Shown: positions 42,473 to 52,444 of the stretch, in pieces | Position numbering within the stretch: position 1 is the first letter of the stretch | Layout: each line of letters opens with the position of its first letter | Origin: an uncultured Pseudomonadota bacterium | GTDB taxonomy: Bacteria > Pseudomonadota > Alphaproteobacteria > RF32 > CAG-239 | DNA length: 64,000 nt | Reading direction: 5' to 3' | Assembly (NCBI GenBank): GCA_949297185.1 | Contig: CASFRM010000005.1 | Location: 1 to 64,000, forward strand | Made by a program: the position numbers and the translations under genes | Notes under the pieces: model-generated | Seen by the model: the letters and a program-made list of their open reading frames with translations, nothing else | The model's database searches: none | What the model was told of the DNA's origin: nothing

Positions 42473-43522
42473 CTAACCTTCCAACAAATCTAACTGTGGT
42501 GAATATTTTTCTTTTTTCAATTTCGGTACACCCAAATATTGGCATCCCAAATCAGAAATAACTCTGCCGCGGGGTGTTCTTTGCAAGAAACCAAGTTTTA
42601 GCAAAAACGGTTCGATAACCTCTTCTATAGTATCTCTTTCCTCAGACAATGCCGCCGCCAGAGTATCAGCTCCCACCGGACCACCGCCGTAATTTTGCAA
42701 AATACAATTCAAGTAGCGCCTATCAAAAGCATCAAGACCGTAATCATCAACATCAAGCCGCTTCAATGCATTATCGGCAATTTTATTATCAATTTCTTTA
42801 GCTCCGCACACCGCACCGAAATCACGCACTCTCCTAAGCAAGCGTCCGGCCACACGCGGTGTTCCTCTGGATCTTTTTGCAATTTCCAAAGCCCCAATAT
42901 CCGAAAGCGGCATATTCAAAAGCCTTGCTCCGCGTAATACGATTTTTTGCAAATCTTCCGGAGAATAAAAATCCAATCGCAACGGAATTCCAAACCTTTC
43001 TCGCAAAGGTGTCGACAACATTCCCGAACGCGTTGTTGCCCCCACTAAAGTAAAAGGTTGCAAGTCGATTCTAACCGAACGAGCCGAAGGCCCTTCCCCG
43101 ATAATCAAATCGAGTTGAAAATCTTCCATTGCCGAATACAAAACTTCTTCAATTGCCGGATTAAGTCTGTGTATCTCATCAATAAACAACACATCATTGC
43201 GTTCCAGATTGGTCAATATTGCCGCCAAATCACCGGATTTTGAAATCATCGGAGCCGATGTTGCTCTAAATCCAACTCCCAACTCTTTGGCTATAATCGA
43301 GGCCAAAGTAGTTTTTCCCAACCCTGGAGGACCAAACAGTAAAACATGGTCCAAAGCCTCTCCGCGTTCTCTGGCTGCATCGATAAACACTTTCAAGTTT
43401 TCGCAAGTTGCCCTTTGTCCCACAAAATCACTCAGCGAATTAGGACGCAAACTCACCGGATTAGCACCATTTTGCTCATCTTCGTTTTGTTTTTTAGGGC
43501 TCACAATTCTTTCATCAATCAT
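42473..43522 (-). CDS. ruvB: Holliday junction helicase RuvB
   Basis: The 349-residue AAA+ ATPase has Walker A ([14 protein letters not shown]), Walker B ([11 protein letters not shown]), sensor 1 (GATTRSG) and the C-terminal winged helix ([17 protein letters not shown]). It drives branch migration with RuvA. The start follows the ruvA stop by 6 bases. Confidence 0.97.
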   Translation of the reverse strand: MIDERIVSPKKQNEDEQNGANPVSLRPNSLSDFVGQRATCENLKVFIDAARERGEALDHVLLFGPPGLGKTTLASIIAKELGVGFRATSAPMISKSGDLAAILTNLERNDVLFIDEIHRLNPAIEEVLYSAMEDFQLDLIIGEGPSARSVRIDLQPFTLVGATTRSGMLSTPLRERFGIPLRLDFYSPEDLQKIVLRGARLLNMPLSDIGALEIAKRSRGTPRVAGRLLRRVRDFGAVCGAKEIDNKIADNALKRLDVDDYGLDAFDRRYLNCILQNYGGGPVGADTLAAALSEERDTIEEVIEPFLLKLGFLQRTPRGRVISDLGCQYLGVPKLKKEKYSPQLDLLEG

Positions 43523-43528
43523 TTTATC

Positions 43529-44200
43529 TTAGTTCCTTGCCGCAAATTCCTTTAGTGCCAGCCTGATAAGTTCGCTCATATCGGCATCCGGTGCCTTAAT
43601 CAAAGCCTGATTAACTGCCTTATAGGCCTCCAATCTTTGATATCCCAAATTAACCAAAGCCGAAATTGCATCTTCAATCTTGGTCGGATCATCATCACGA
43701 GCAGCTAAATTATCTTCATAAGCTTCCGCCTCTTCTGTTGCCTGTAGTCCATTATCGTCTAATGCCATATTAATATCCTTTGCAACTTCAACGATTGGTA
43801 CGGTTACGATTTTATTCTTAAGCTCGGTCACAATACGAGCCGCCAACTTTGGTCCCACGCCATTGGCTCTGGTAAAAGAGTTCTGATCTTGTGCGGTAAT
43901 TGCTTGAGAAAGTTGCATTGGAGTTAAAGCAGACAATATACTCAAACAGACCTTGGCTCCTACTCCCTGCACTTTGGTTAAAGTAATAAACCATTCTTTT
44001 TCCAACGCGTCTGCAAAACCAAACAAAGTAATACTGTCCTCTCTGACCACGGTTTCAATCAACAACGCTGCCGGAGATTTTAGGGTAAGTCTGCCCAACG
44101 TTTTTGCCGAAGCAAACACCAAATATCCCACACCGTTAACATCAATAATGCAGTAATCTTCGCCTATTGTATCGATTATACCTTTTAATTTTGCAATCAT
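43529..44200 (-). CDS. ruvA: Holliday junction DNA-binding protein RuvA
   Basis: The 223-residue protein has the OB domain (MIAKLKGIIDTIGEDYCIID), two helix-hairpin-helix motifs (VQGVGAKVCLSILS, ANGVGPKLAARIVTELK), an acidic linker and domain III (DAISALVNLGYQRLEA), which contacts RuvB. Its linker is somewhat longer than in E. coli (203 residues). It lies 93 bases after the HD gene and is coupled to ruvB. Confidence 0.96.
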   Translation of the reverse strand: MIAKLKGIIDTIGEDYCIIDVNGVGYLVFASAKTLGRLTLKSPAALLIETVVREDSITLFGFADALEKEWFITLTKVQGVGAKVCLSILSALTPMQLSQAITAQDQNSFTRANGVGPKLAARIVTELKNKIVTVPIVEVAKDINMALDDNGLQATEEAEAYEDNLAARDDDPTKIEDAISALVNLGYQRLEAYKAVNQALIKAPDADMSELIRLALKEFAARN

Positions 44201-44293
44201 CTTATCTATCCGCTGTTTTTTGTTTTTAAAATATACAATAAAGCATTTGCTTTCAAGCTTATTTTTGCACTTGCGGACAATAATAAATTGATA

Positions 44294-45001
44294 TTATTTT
44301 ATTTCACCGGCCAAAAAACTACGCAAAAATTCCAACCAGTCTTGAGCATCATTTTCGGCAAAAAAACCTTCCAAAAAGTCAACCATTCTATTATGACGCA
44401 CCAAGGCTTCTTTTTTACCGGTTTCCGTCAGCATCAAATCCTTGAGCAACAAGGTCTTTTCAAAAAAATGGTTAATACAATTATCTGCCTTACGCCCTTT
44501 TCTTTTATATTCCTCTGCCGACAGATTAAGTTCTGGCCAAACATCTTTGTCAAAAATTTTAATTCCGTATTTTTGTTCTCTGAAAAATGCATAATTCAAA
44601 GTACGGACAATTCCATTAACCCCGAGAGCATCGAGCATATCGGCATCAGAAACGATTTTTCCTTCCAAATTTTTGGGTCTTACGCCGGCCAATAATTTAG
44701 AATATCCCATATTGGCAATTATATCGCAAACTGCATTTTGCACCTCAAGCGAAACATTGCAATCTGCCATAATTCCTTTGGCATTAGTTAAATTATCGGC
44801 GACTTCTTGCCCAAATATTTTATAGTCATCAACATCGTGCAACAACGCACTCAACGCAACAATTTCTTTATCTCCGCCTTCTTGGGTTGCAATTTTTTCA
44901 GCCATTTTTTGCACTCGACATGCGTGATCGAATCCATGTCCGGAACAATCGCGCAATAAAAACTCTTCCACCTTTAAGGCAACTTTATCAGCTAAACTCA
45001 T
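44294..45001 (-). CDS. HD-domain phosphohydrolase
   Basis: The 235-residue protein carries the HD motif set: GHGFDHACRV near residue 22, ALLHDVDDYKIFG near 52 and SDADMLDALGVNGIVRT near 118. These coordinate metal for phosphomonoester or phosphodiester hydrolysis of a nucleotide. It resembles the YedJ/uncharacterised HD group. Its ATG overlaps the ruvC stop (ATGA), so it is translationally coupled to ruvC, and it sits between ruvC and ruvA. Substrate is unknown. Confidence 0.85.
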   Translation of the reverse strand: MSLADKVALKVEEFLLRDCSGHGFDHACRVQKMAEKIATQEGGDKEIVALSALLHDVDDYKIFGQEVADNLTNAKGIMADCNVSLEVQNAVCDIIANMGYSKLLAGVRPKNLEGKIVSDADMLDALGVNGIVRTLNYAFFREQKYGIKIFDKDVWPELNLSAEEYKRKGRKADNCINHFFEKTLLLKDLMLTETGKKEALVRHNRMVDFLEGFFAENDAQDWLEFLRSFLAGEIK

Positions 45002-45486
45002 TTATATTTTATCCCATAAGCACCACGATATTGAAAATGACACAATGCGATTGCCAACGCATCGGAGGCATCATTATTTTTAGGCTTACACCCTGGAAGC
45101 AAAATTTTCACCATGGTTTCAACCTGAGTTTTTTCTGCTTTTCCCACCCCGACCACGGCTTTTTTAACTTTATTCGGTTCATACTCGGTAACGCTTATGC
45201 CATACAAAGCCGGAGCCATTATTACCACTCCTCTGGCCATACCGAGCTTAATGGTTGAGGTTGGATTAGAGTTCAAAAACACTTGCTCAATAGCTGCTTC
45301 GTCAGGATGATAAGTTTCTATCACCTCACCCAAGGTTTTATTTATCATAACCAATCTTTCGGCAATCGGGGTTTTGGTATCTGTCGGAATAAAACCGTCA
45401 GCCACATATCTGACTTTATTATTTTCCACCTCAATCACACCCCATCCGGTAGAAGACAAACTAGGATCCAAACCTAAAATTCGCAT
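44998..45486 (-). CDS. ruvC: Crossover junction endonuclease RuvC
   Basis: The 162-residue nuclease shows the acidic catalytic set: LGLDPSLSSTGWG (Asp 7), AAIEQVFLNSNP (Glu) and NNDASDALAIALCH (Asp pair). It resolves Holliday junctions. The ATG at 45486 with GGGGG before it is preferred over a TTG five codons upstream. It lies between yebC and the coupled HD gene. Confidence 0.96.
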   Translation of the reverse strand: MRILGLDPSLSSTGWGVIEVENNKVRYVADGFIPTDTKTPIAERLVMINKTLGEVIETYHPDEAAIEQVFLNSNPTSTIKLGMARGVVIMAPALYGISVTEYEPNKVKKAVVGVGKAEKTQVETMVKILLPGCKPKNNDASDALAIALCHFQYRGAYGIKYK

Positions 45487-45503
45487 ATTGCGCCCCCGCA
45501 AAA

Positions 45504-45540
45504 CAAAAAAATCTCCGCTTATTATAAAGCGGAGATTTTA
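45504..45540 (-). terminator. Terminator after yebC
   Basis: AATCTCCGCTT pairs with AAGCGGAGATT around ATTAT (minus-strand T-run at 45504-45510). It lies between the yebC stop and the ruvC start. Confidence 0.8.
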
Positions 45541-45561
45541 ATTTACAAGCTATCAGGCAAA

Positions 45562-46317
45562 CTATTCACCTTCCAAAGCTTTCAATACCTCGGCAGAAAA
45601 TTCTGCATTGTGATAAACTTTTTGAACATCGTCATCATCTTCTAAAGCATCAACAAAATCCAAGAATTTCTGAGCTGTTTCCAAATCGGTAACATCGGTT
45701 TTAACCATCGGTTTCCAATCCAAACGCGAAGCTGACGGAGTACCGTATTTTGCTTCCAAAGCCTCGGTGACTGCATTCAAATCATCTGGCAAGGTCTCAA
45801 TATCATGATACTCTTCATCACTAACAACATCATTGGCACCGGCTTCCAAAGCGGCTTCAAACATGGCATCAGCCTCTGCTGCGGCCAACGGATATTGAAT
45901 AAAGCCGATTCTCTCAAAGTTAAAAGTAACCGAACCGCTCTCCCCCATAGCTCCGCCGCGTTTACCAAAAACAGTTCTGACATTACCTGCAGTGCGATTT
46001 TTATTGTCGGTTAAGCATTCAACGATAACGGCAACTTTTCCGGGACCAAAACCTTCGTAACGAGTTGCTGTATAATCATCACCTCCGGCAACCTGTGTAG
46101 CCTTAGCAATAGCTCTTTCAATGTTATCTTTAGGCATACTCTCAGCTCTGGCGGCAGCTATTGCCAAACGCAAGCGAGGATTTTTATCAGGATCGGGCAT
46201 ACCGGACTTTGCTGCAATGGTAATATCTCTGGCCAACTTTGCAAAAACTTTAGCTTTTTTGGCATCTTGAGCACCTTTACGGTACATAATGTTTTTAAAT
46301 TGGGAATGTCCTGACAT
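45562..46317 (-). CDS. YebC/PmpR/TACO1 family protein
   Basis: The 251-residue protein has the family start SGHSQFKNIMYRKGAQDAKK (usually GHSKWANI), then FAKLARDITIAAKSG, AAARAESMPKDNIERAIAKA, TRYEGFGPGKVAVIVE and NRTAGNVRTVFGKRGGAMGE. Members act as regulators or as ribosome-associated factors that relieve Pro stalling. AAGGAG precedes the ATG. It sits upstream of ruvC, the common order, though a terminator separates them. Confidence 0.93.
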   Translation of the reverse strand: MSGHSQFKNIMYRKGAQDAKKAKVFAKLARDITIAAKSGMPDPDKNPRLRLAIAAARAESMPKDNIERAIAKATQVAGGDDYTATRYEGFGPGKVAVIVECLTDNKNRTAGNVRTVFGKRGGAMGESGSVTFNFERIGFIQYPLAAAEADAMFEAALEAGANDVVSDEEYHDIETLPDDLNAVTEALEAKYGTPSASRLDWKPMVKTDVTDLETAQKFLDFVDALEDDDDVQKVYHNAEFSAEVLKALEGE

Positions 46318-46413
46318 TTGTAAAAACTCCTTACAATTTTAAATTTTATCAAAAATTTTTAAGGTCTTATACAACAATGCCGTCACTTGTGCAAGATTTT
46401 TTTTACAGCTCTG

Positions 46414-49017
46414 CTACATCTCAATTAAATTTTTAAAATCATTAATATCTATCTTGTCAGACAAAGCAATTCCGTTTGGATATTTAGGCGAAAATAAAAT
46501 ATATAGAGGCAAAGAGTTTTTCATAAAAGTTTTTTGTAATTTTTTTGCCAAAGTACTATTAGGCTCAATATCATACTCCCGCACCTGATTTTTCTGCATT
46601 CTTTCTTTAGTATCTGTATCATCAAAAACCATCAGATCATTATACATACAAACCAAACACCAGTCACTGTCTATTTTTACCAAAACTTTATTTGTCAACC
46701 TTACTTCGTTTTCTATATTAAGCATAGTTGCCGATATTTCTTTTTGAGCAAATATCTCATTTGATAATTTTCCTGTTTTTAATATAGTATACAAAGCAAC
46801 CAAGCTTATCAAAACAGCTACTACAAGTTTTGCTCTTTTCACCAATACGACCGAAATTTTGGCGCTATAAGATTTTCTGATTTCTTGCTTAAATATTTTA
46901 TAGGTATACAAAATCAACCACACTACGCAAAAATATCCCAACCAAGCAAATTTTATTCCGCAATTAAGCACTCTTCCCAAAATCGATACAGTCAAGAAAA
47001 TATTTATGATAAGAACAGCGACAGCAGCATTTTTAAACATTGCTTGCCACTTATCAGGATCTGCAAAATAAGATGCAAGTTTTTTATACTTTAGCACCAT
47101 AAAATAAGGTAACGCCGCACATACTCCCAACAATGCCAATGTAAATGGCATCATCCACGGTTTTTGATTTAATATGACAACAATATCTTCCATATAAGGA
47201 GGTGTATAAACCAAAGCTAAAATTGCCGTTAATAAACCACTTAAGACAGCTGCCGTTTTTTTGTATTTATGCAGCAATAATGTCAAATCAAATAATTTCC
47301 AAAAACCAAGCAACATAAAAATTTCGACCCAAATTATTGCTGTCAAAAAATATGGATTTTCAAGATGTGCACCCCATACAAAACTATATCCGCTCAAGTT
47401 TAAAATGCTTAGCGATACAATTACGGCACCAAAAAATGTCAATACGCCCAAAGCCGCATATCCAAACTCATATTTTACACTTTTTGCCCCCCCAAACTCC
47501 GATAGCTTCATCATTTTTGCAATGGTTATAGGTAATGCTCCCGGCATGATAAACAAAGCCAATCCACAAACAACAACCATCAGCACAAGGCCAAACATAT
47601 TATCGGTTTTCGGCATAATGCCATCACCTGCAACAACAGTCTTCTCAACGATGCATTGATTAACCCCGCTATCGCCGACCCACATTTTCAGTGTTTTTCC
47701 TAGAGGATTAAATGATTTGTTTTTTAGCACAAAACTAGCCGTAACAACATTCCCGTCAATCTGTAATTTAGGTTGAGAAAAATTATCTGCTTTATCGCCA
47801 TAAATAAATATTTCAAATTGAGATGCTCTGCTGCTTTTGGCCCTTAGTGTCAAGATATCATTTTTTTCATCAAATTCTAACTCGCTAAAGTCAAAATTTC
47901 TAATATTCTTGTCTTGCGGTACATTTCCCCTCACTAAAGCAACATGAGCCGAAAAAGTTGTTTCGTATATATTTTCGGTTACCGGAATTTCAGTAACAAG
48001 TTTCAAATTTTCTTCGCTGCACATATAATCTCGACAAACATTAAGCTGTATTTTGCAATCTAACTTTAATGGCTTTGTCACATCGTTAACTTCAGCTTCA
48101 AAATAAACAGGAAAACTATTTGCATATCCCAACAATAAAGAATCATCTTTGGTTTTAACCATAAGCGGAGCCGTAAATTTTACTTCTGCTTTTTTCAAAT
48201 TTTCCGAAGCCGAAAAATCGACTTTTATCCCTTCGTAATTTTTATATTTTTGCAACAAGACCAAAGTCTTTTCTTTTGGCTTTATTTCAATTGTTCCCGC
48301 AAACTTTCCATCTTTTCCGACACCGGTATACTCTGATAAAATTACAGCTTTAACATTTTCATTTTTGCTGTCGGTTGCTAATTTCTTACCGTTAAACCTT
48401 TCGGGTAAAAGATCACGCCAATCAAAATTAAAAACAGCAGCCCAATCTTTATTTACAAAAGCTTTCTTAAGCTTAGCCATTGCCTCTGATGGTCTCTCAG
48501 AATTACTATCTATAGCCAACTTTTCTTTTACTGCTAATCTATCTTTCGGAGAATTTGAATAAGACACAACTTTTTTAAAATCGTGAATGACAAGTGGATT
48601 ATCGGCTGGAATATATTCCTCGTTTTCCCCCATCTCATACTGACTATCATCAAACCGTAGCGGTGTTTCTACACTAGCCACCCAGTCCACTACCTTTTTT
48701 TTGGCCTTTTCATACCACGCATAAACTTCTGCACCATTTTTCAAATACTCCTGCCATTTTTTTGCGTGTTCCTCATCAAAATACGGATATTTATCCATAA
48801 GCTCTTCTGTAATATCCGCTTCACTGTTTTCATCAAAAGTTTTAATATATTTTTTCAAATCATTAACATAATTTGCACTGGTTTCCAATACGCCTACATT
48901 TTCCGGATAATAAACATCATCGTTTTCCGCATTCAAAATCACCCGTCCCTGAGCTTTTGCGGTGACCGGCGTAAAAACAAGAAGAAACAAAATTAAAAAA
49001 CAAACATACTTTTTCAT
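46414..49017 (-). CDS. DsbD/ScsB-like protein lacking the membrane cysteines
   Basis: The protein of about 867 residues has a signal peptide (MKKYVCFLILFLLVFTPVTA). A long unique N-terminal region comes first, then a DsbD alpha-like domain with CRDYMC near residue 370. About eight membrane helices (residues 510-770) follow, then a thioredoxin-like domain with SDWCLVC near 805. In DsbD the first membrane motif is MPCVLP and the fourth-helix motif is TPC. Here they read MPGALP and TPPYME, so both transfer cysteines are gone, while the periplasmic pairs remain. The ATG at 49017 is preferred over an upstream TTG. Monocistronic; function uncertain. Confidence 0.8.
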   Translation of the reverse strand: MKKYVCFLILFLLVFTPVTAKAQGRVILNAENDDVYYPENVGVLETSANYVNDLKKYIKTFDENSEADITEELMDKYPYFDEEHAKKWQEYLKNGAEVYAWYEKAKKKVVDWVASVETPLRFDDSQYEMGENEEYIPADNPLVIHDFKKVVSYSNSPKDRLAVKEKLAIDSNSERPSEAMAKLKKAFVNKDWAAVFNFDWRDLLPERFNGKKLATDSKNENVKAVILSEYTGVGKDGKFAGTIEIKPKEKTLVLLQKYKNYEGIKVDFSASENLKKAEVKFTAPLMVKTKDDSLLLGYANSFPVYFEAEVNDVTKPLKLDCKIQLNVCRDYMCSEENLKLVTEIPVTENIYETTFSAHVALVRGNVPQDKNIRNFDFSELEFDEKNDILTLRAKSSRASQFEIFIYGDKADNFSQPKLQIDGNVVTASFVLKNKSFNPLGKTLKMWVGDSGVNQCIVEKTVVAGDGIMPKTDNMFGLVLMVVVCGLALFIMPGALPITIAKMMKLSEFGGAKSVKYEFGYAALGVLTFFGAVIVSLSILNLSGYSFVWGAHLENPYFLTAIIWVEIFMLLGFWKLFDLTLLLHKYKKTAAVLSGLLTAILALVYTPPYMEDIVVILNQKPWMMPFTLALLGVCAALPYFMVLKYKKLASYFADPDKWQAMFKNAAVAVLIINIFLTVSILGRVLNCGIKFAWLGYFCVVWLILYTYKIFKQEIRKSYSAKISVVLVKRAKLVVAVLISLVALYTILKTGKLSNEIFAQKEISATMLNIENEVRLTNKVLVKIDSDWCLVCMYNDLMVFDDTDTKERMQKNQVREYDIEPNSTLAKKLQKTFMKNSLPLYILFSPKYPNGIALSDKIDINDFKNLIEM

Positions 49018-49111
49018 AAGCAAAATACAAAAGCAAATTGATTTTAAGGCCAATATATCCTATATTATAATATAGATATTGTATACATAAAGTTAAAACA
49101 AAGCAGGGACT

Positions 49112-49678
49112 ATGGATAAAATTGATATTAAAAACCTCACCGGCAAATGCTTGATATCACTAAACGATTTTAGTGATGAATTTACTAATGCATTGATATA
49201 TATTTGTGCTCACAATTCAGACGGAGCTATGGGATTTATAATCAACAAAAGAATCAAAGATTTCATGCCGTCAGATTTAATTGCCGATTTAAACTTTAAT
49301 GTGCCAAATCTTTCGCTTCCGGTTGGCCTATATAATGGCGGTCCGTTGGAGAAAGCCAAAGGTTTTATCATTCACTCAAATGAGTACCACCGCCACGACA
49401 GCATCGACAACGGCGGCGGTATCGCCATATCCTCATCATTGGAAGTTTTGCAAGACATCTTTACCGGTCAAGGCCCGCAAGAAAAAATGATTGCCTTAGG
49501 TTATGCCGGTTGGGCTCCTCTGCAATTAGAAAAAGAGATTGCCGAAAACCGCTGGCTGGTAACCGAAGCAACACCGGAGCTAATTTTTGCTCACGATGAT
49601 GCCTCCAAACGCAACCTTGCACTGTCTTATTTGGGCATTGATTACGAAAATTTCACCCCTAATATCGGCAGAGCATAA
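49112..49678 (+). CDS. YqgE/AlgH family protein
   Basis: The 188-residue protein matches the YqgE/DUF179 family: LTGKCLISLNDFSDEFTNALI (usually GxxLIAxPxMxDxxF), then GAMGFIINK, LYNGGPLEKAKGFIIHS, ALGYAGWAPLQLEKEI and NRWL. Its function is unsettled. AGGGA lies 4 bases before the start. It is followed after 6 bases by the convergent cysS stop codon. Confidence 0.88.
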   Translation: MDKIDIKNLTGKCLISLNDFSDEFTNALIYICAHNSDGAMGFIINKRIKDFMPSDLIADLNFNVPNLSLPVGLYNGGPLEKAKGFIIHSNEYHRHDSIDNGGGIAISSSLEVLQDIFTGQGPQEKMIALGYAGWAPLQLEKEIAENRWLVTEATPELIFAHDDASKRNLALSYLGIDYENFTPNIGRA

Positions 49679-49684
49679 ATAAAG

Positions 49685-51052
49685 CTATATTTTTTTCCAG
49701 GTTGTACCTTGCGGTGAATCTTCAAGAATAATACCTTGTTCTTTCAAATCATTTCTGATTTTATCAGCCAAGGCATAGTCTTTATTTTTCTTAGCTTCGG
49801 CTCTTTGGGCTATAAGTTTTTCAATTTCTTGAGCCTCATCACCTACTGAACCCTTAAACCATTCTTCCGGATTCTGCCACAATATTCCCAACAACTCTGC
49901 AGACTTCAACAAAGTAGTTTTAGCTTTTGCCTTATCAGCATCGCTTTCGGCCTTATTAAGGGTATTAACCAAGTCATGGATGTAGCTCAAGGCTAATGGC
50001 GTATTAATATCATCTTCCAAAGCATTAACGATTCGCTCATCAGCCACAGAGCTGTCACAAGCCACATCTTTTACTCTGAGTAAAGCATTATAGAACTTAT
50101 CCAAAGTTTGTTTGGCTGCTTCTAATCCTTCAAAAGTAAAGTTAAACGGCTGATGATAATGAGTTGTCAAAAACAACAAACGCAAAGCCTCTGCCGGAGC
50201 TTTTTCCAATACCTGATCTATAGTATAAAAGTTGCCCAAAGATTTAGACATTTTAACACCGTCAACCATCAACATACCGCCATGCACCCAATAGTTGGCA
50301 AACTTTTCTCCCGGATGAGCGCAAAGCGATTGAGCACATTCATTTTCATGGTGCGGAAAGATTAAATCAGACCCGCCGCCGTGAATATCAAAAGAGTTAC
50401 CCAAGAGTTTTGAGCTCATTGCCGAGCATTCCAAATGCCACCCCGGACGCCCATATCCCCAAGGGCTGTTCCACCCCGGTTGATCAGCATCAGAAGGCTT
50501 CCACAAAACGAAATCGGCCGGATTTTTCTTATAATCAGCCACTTCGATTCTGGCACCTGCAATCATCTCTTTCATGCTTCGCCCAGATAAAAATCCATAA
50601 TTAGGCATTGAGTCCACATCAAACAAGACATGACCTTGCGCTTCATACGCATGCCCTTCTTTCAGCAACAGTTCAACCAACTCTATCATCTCGTTGATAT
50701 ACTCGGTTGCTCTGGGGCGATAATTCGGAGAAAGCACATTAAGTTTAGCCATATCATCAACATACCACTGATATGTTTGCTCGGTAATTTCTCTGATAGA
50801 CTTACCTGTTTCCTTATGCTTGTTTAAGATTTTATCGTCGACATCGGTAATATTTGACACATAAGTAACATGGTCTTTTCCGTACTTATTACACAATACT
50901 CTAAACAACACATCAAACACCACCGGTGTTTTGGCATTTCCCAGATGAGCTCTGTCATAAACCGTAGGTCCGCAAACATACATTCTGACATTATTCTCAT
51001 CAATCGGAACAAATTCTTCTTTGCGTCGTTTCAGGGTATTAAACAAATACAT
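49685..51052 (-). CDS. cysS: Cysteinyl-tRNA synthetase
   Basis: The 455-residue class I enzyme has the zinc Cys in VCGPTVYD, the HIGH-equivalent HLGN, GGGSDLIFPHHENECAQS with further zinc ligands, and KMSKSLGN. The C-terminal helical domain is shorter than average. GGAGAAAATTAAA precedes the ATG. It follows gltX by 14 bases, forming a gltX-cysS pair. Confidence 0.96.
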   Translation of the reverse strand: MYLFNTLKRRKEEFVPIDENNVRMYVCGPTVYDRAHLGNAKTPVVFDVLFRVLCNKYGKDHVTYVSNITDVDDKILNKHKETGKSIREITEQTYQWYVDDMAKLNVLSPNYRPRATEYINEMIELVELLLKEGHAYEAQGHVLFDVDSMPNYGFLSGRSMKEMIAGARIEVADYKKNPADFVLWKPSDADQPGWNSPWGYGRPGWHLECSAMSSKLLGNSFDIHGGGSDLIFPHHENECAQSLCAHPGEKFANYWVHGGMLMVDGVKMSKSLGNFYTIDQVLEKAPAEALRLLFLTTHYHQPFNFTFEGLEAAKQTLDKFYNALLRVKDVACDSSVADERIVNALEDDINTPLALSYIHDLVNTLNKAESDADKAKAKTTLLKSAELLGILWQNPEEWFKGSVGDEAQEIEKLIAQRAEAKKNKDYALADKIRNDLKEQGIILEDSPQGTTWKKI

Positions 51053-51066
51053 TTTAATTTTCTCCG

Positions 51067-52389
51067 TTAAGCGGTTATTCCCATAAGGCGATTATATGCT
51101 TTATTGCGTCCGATTAAAGGCAGCAACAATTTCAATTCCGGTCCGTTTTCTTGTGCTGTCAAAGCTTTACGCAACGGATGGAAAAGCTCTTTACCTTTCT
51201 TTCCGCTGACATTTTTAACTTCATTTACCCACTGACTATAGGTATTTTCGTCCCACGGCTCCGGAGGTAATAATTCAGCAGCCTTTTTGGTTAGGTCTGC
51301 ATCTTCAATCAGCGGAGTAATTTCTTGGCGGCAAATTTTTTCCCACTCATGCACTTCATCAACGGCATTTAAGTTGCCTCTGACAGCATCCCAAAAACTT
51401 TCGTCAACATCAACTCTGGATTTCACATTTTCATAAGGCATCTGTCTGACAAATTTATGATTAAAGAGCTTGAGTTCTTCTTCGTCAAACTTTGGTTGGG
51501 CTCTGCCGATTTTTGCAAAATCAAGCGATTCGGCAAGAGTTTGCAAATCATAAAACGGCTCAATTGCTTCCGATGTACCGAGCTTTGCCAAGAACGAGCA
51601 AATAGCCATAGCTTCCACACCTTCGGCTCTCAGTTCACGAACACCGAGCGAGCCCAATCTTTTAGAAAGTTTTCCTTCCTTACCGGTCAACAGCGGTAGG
51701 TGTGCAAACTGCGGTACTTTTCCCCCCAGAGCCTCAAACATTTGAATCTGAGTTGCCGTATTGGTCACATGGTCTTCGCCTCTGATAATATGAGTAATCT
51801 TAAAATCAAAATCATCTATCACCGAAGGCAAGTGATAAAGATAACTGCCGTCTTCTCTGATGATTACGGGATCTGCCAAATTAGCGGCATCATAATGGAT
51901 TTTGCCTCTGACCAGATCGTCCCATTCAATAACCCCCGGATTAAGCTTAAAGCGGTAGTGAGGCTTGCGACCTTCGGCTTCATATTTTTTAATATCTTCG
52001 GCTGTGAGTTTCAAAGCACCTCTATCATAGATTGGAGGTCTGCCCTGAGCCATTAATTTTTTACGCATTACCTCAAGTTCCTCGGCTGTTTCATAGCATG
52101 CGTAAACTCTACCCTCAGCCTTGAGCTTGGCAACCACTTCGTCATATCTGGCAATTCTTGCAGATTGTCTGGCTTCTTCATCCCATTTAAGACCGAGCCA
52201 CACCAAGATATCAAGAATAGCATCTTCATATTCTTTTTTCGAACGCAAAACATCGGTATCATCAATTCTCAACAAGAATTTTCCGCCCAACTTTTTAGCC
52301 AACAACCAGTTAAACACGGCAGTACGGGTATTACCGATATGCATAAAGCCTGTGGGGCTCGGAGCAAATCTGACTTTCACATCACTCAT
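51067..52389 (-). CDS. gltX: Glutamyl-tRNA synthetase
   Basis: The protein of about 440 residues starts MSDVKVRFAPSPTGFMHIGN with the HIGH motif and has KLSKRLGS as KMSKS. Non-discriminating or Gln-specific charging cannot be told from sequence; alphaproteobacteria often carry two GltX copies. The ATG at 52389 with AGAGGT before it is chosen, because the open frame extends 24 codons upstream into the mlaC 3' end. It leads the gltX-cysS pair. Confidence 0.95.
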   Translation of the reverse strand: MSDVKVRFAPSPTGFMHIGNTRTAVFNWLLAKKLGGKFLLRIDDTDVLRSKKEYEDAILDILVWLGLKWDEEARQSARIARYDEVVAKLKAEGRVYACYETAEELEVMRKKLMAQGRPPIYDRGALKLTAEDIKKYEAEGRKPHYRFKLNPGVIEWDDLVRGKIHYDAANLADPVIIREDGSYLYHLPSVIDDFDFKITHIIRGEDHVTNTATQIQMFEALGGKVPQFAHLPLLTGKEGKLSKRLGSLGVRELRAEGVEAMAICSFLAKLGTSEAIEPFYDLQTLAESLDFAKIGRAQPKFDEEELKLFNHKFVRQMPYENVKSRVDVDESFWDAVRGNLNAVDEVHEWEKICRQEITPLIEDADLTKKAAELLPPEPWDENTYSQWVNEVKNVSGKKGKELFHPLRKALTAQENGPELKLLLPLIGRNKAYNRLMGITA

Positions 52390-52444
52390 ATAAAAACAAC
52401 CTCTGTAAAAAAAATAAAACAAACTTCTGACGAGAGTAGCTTTT

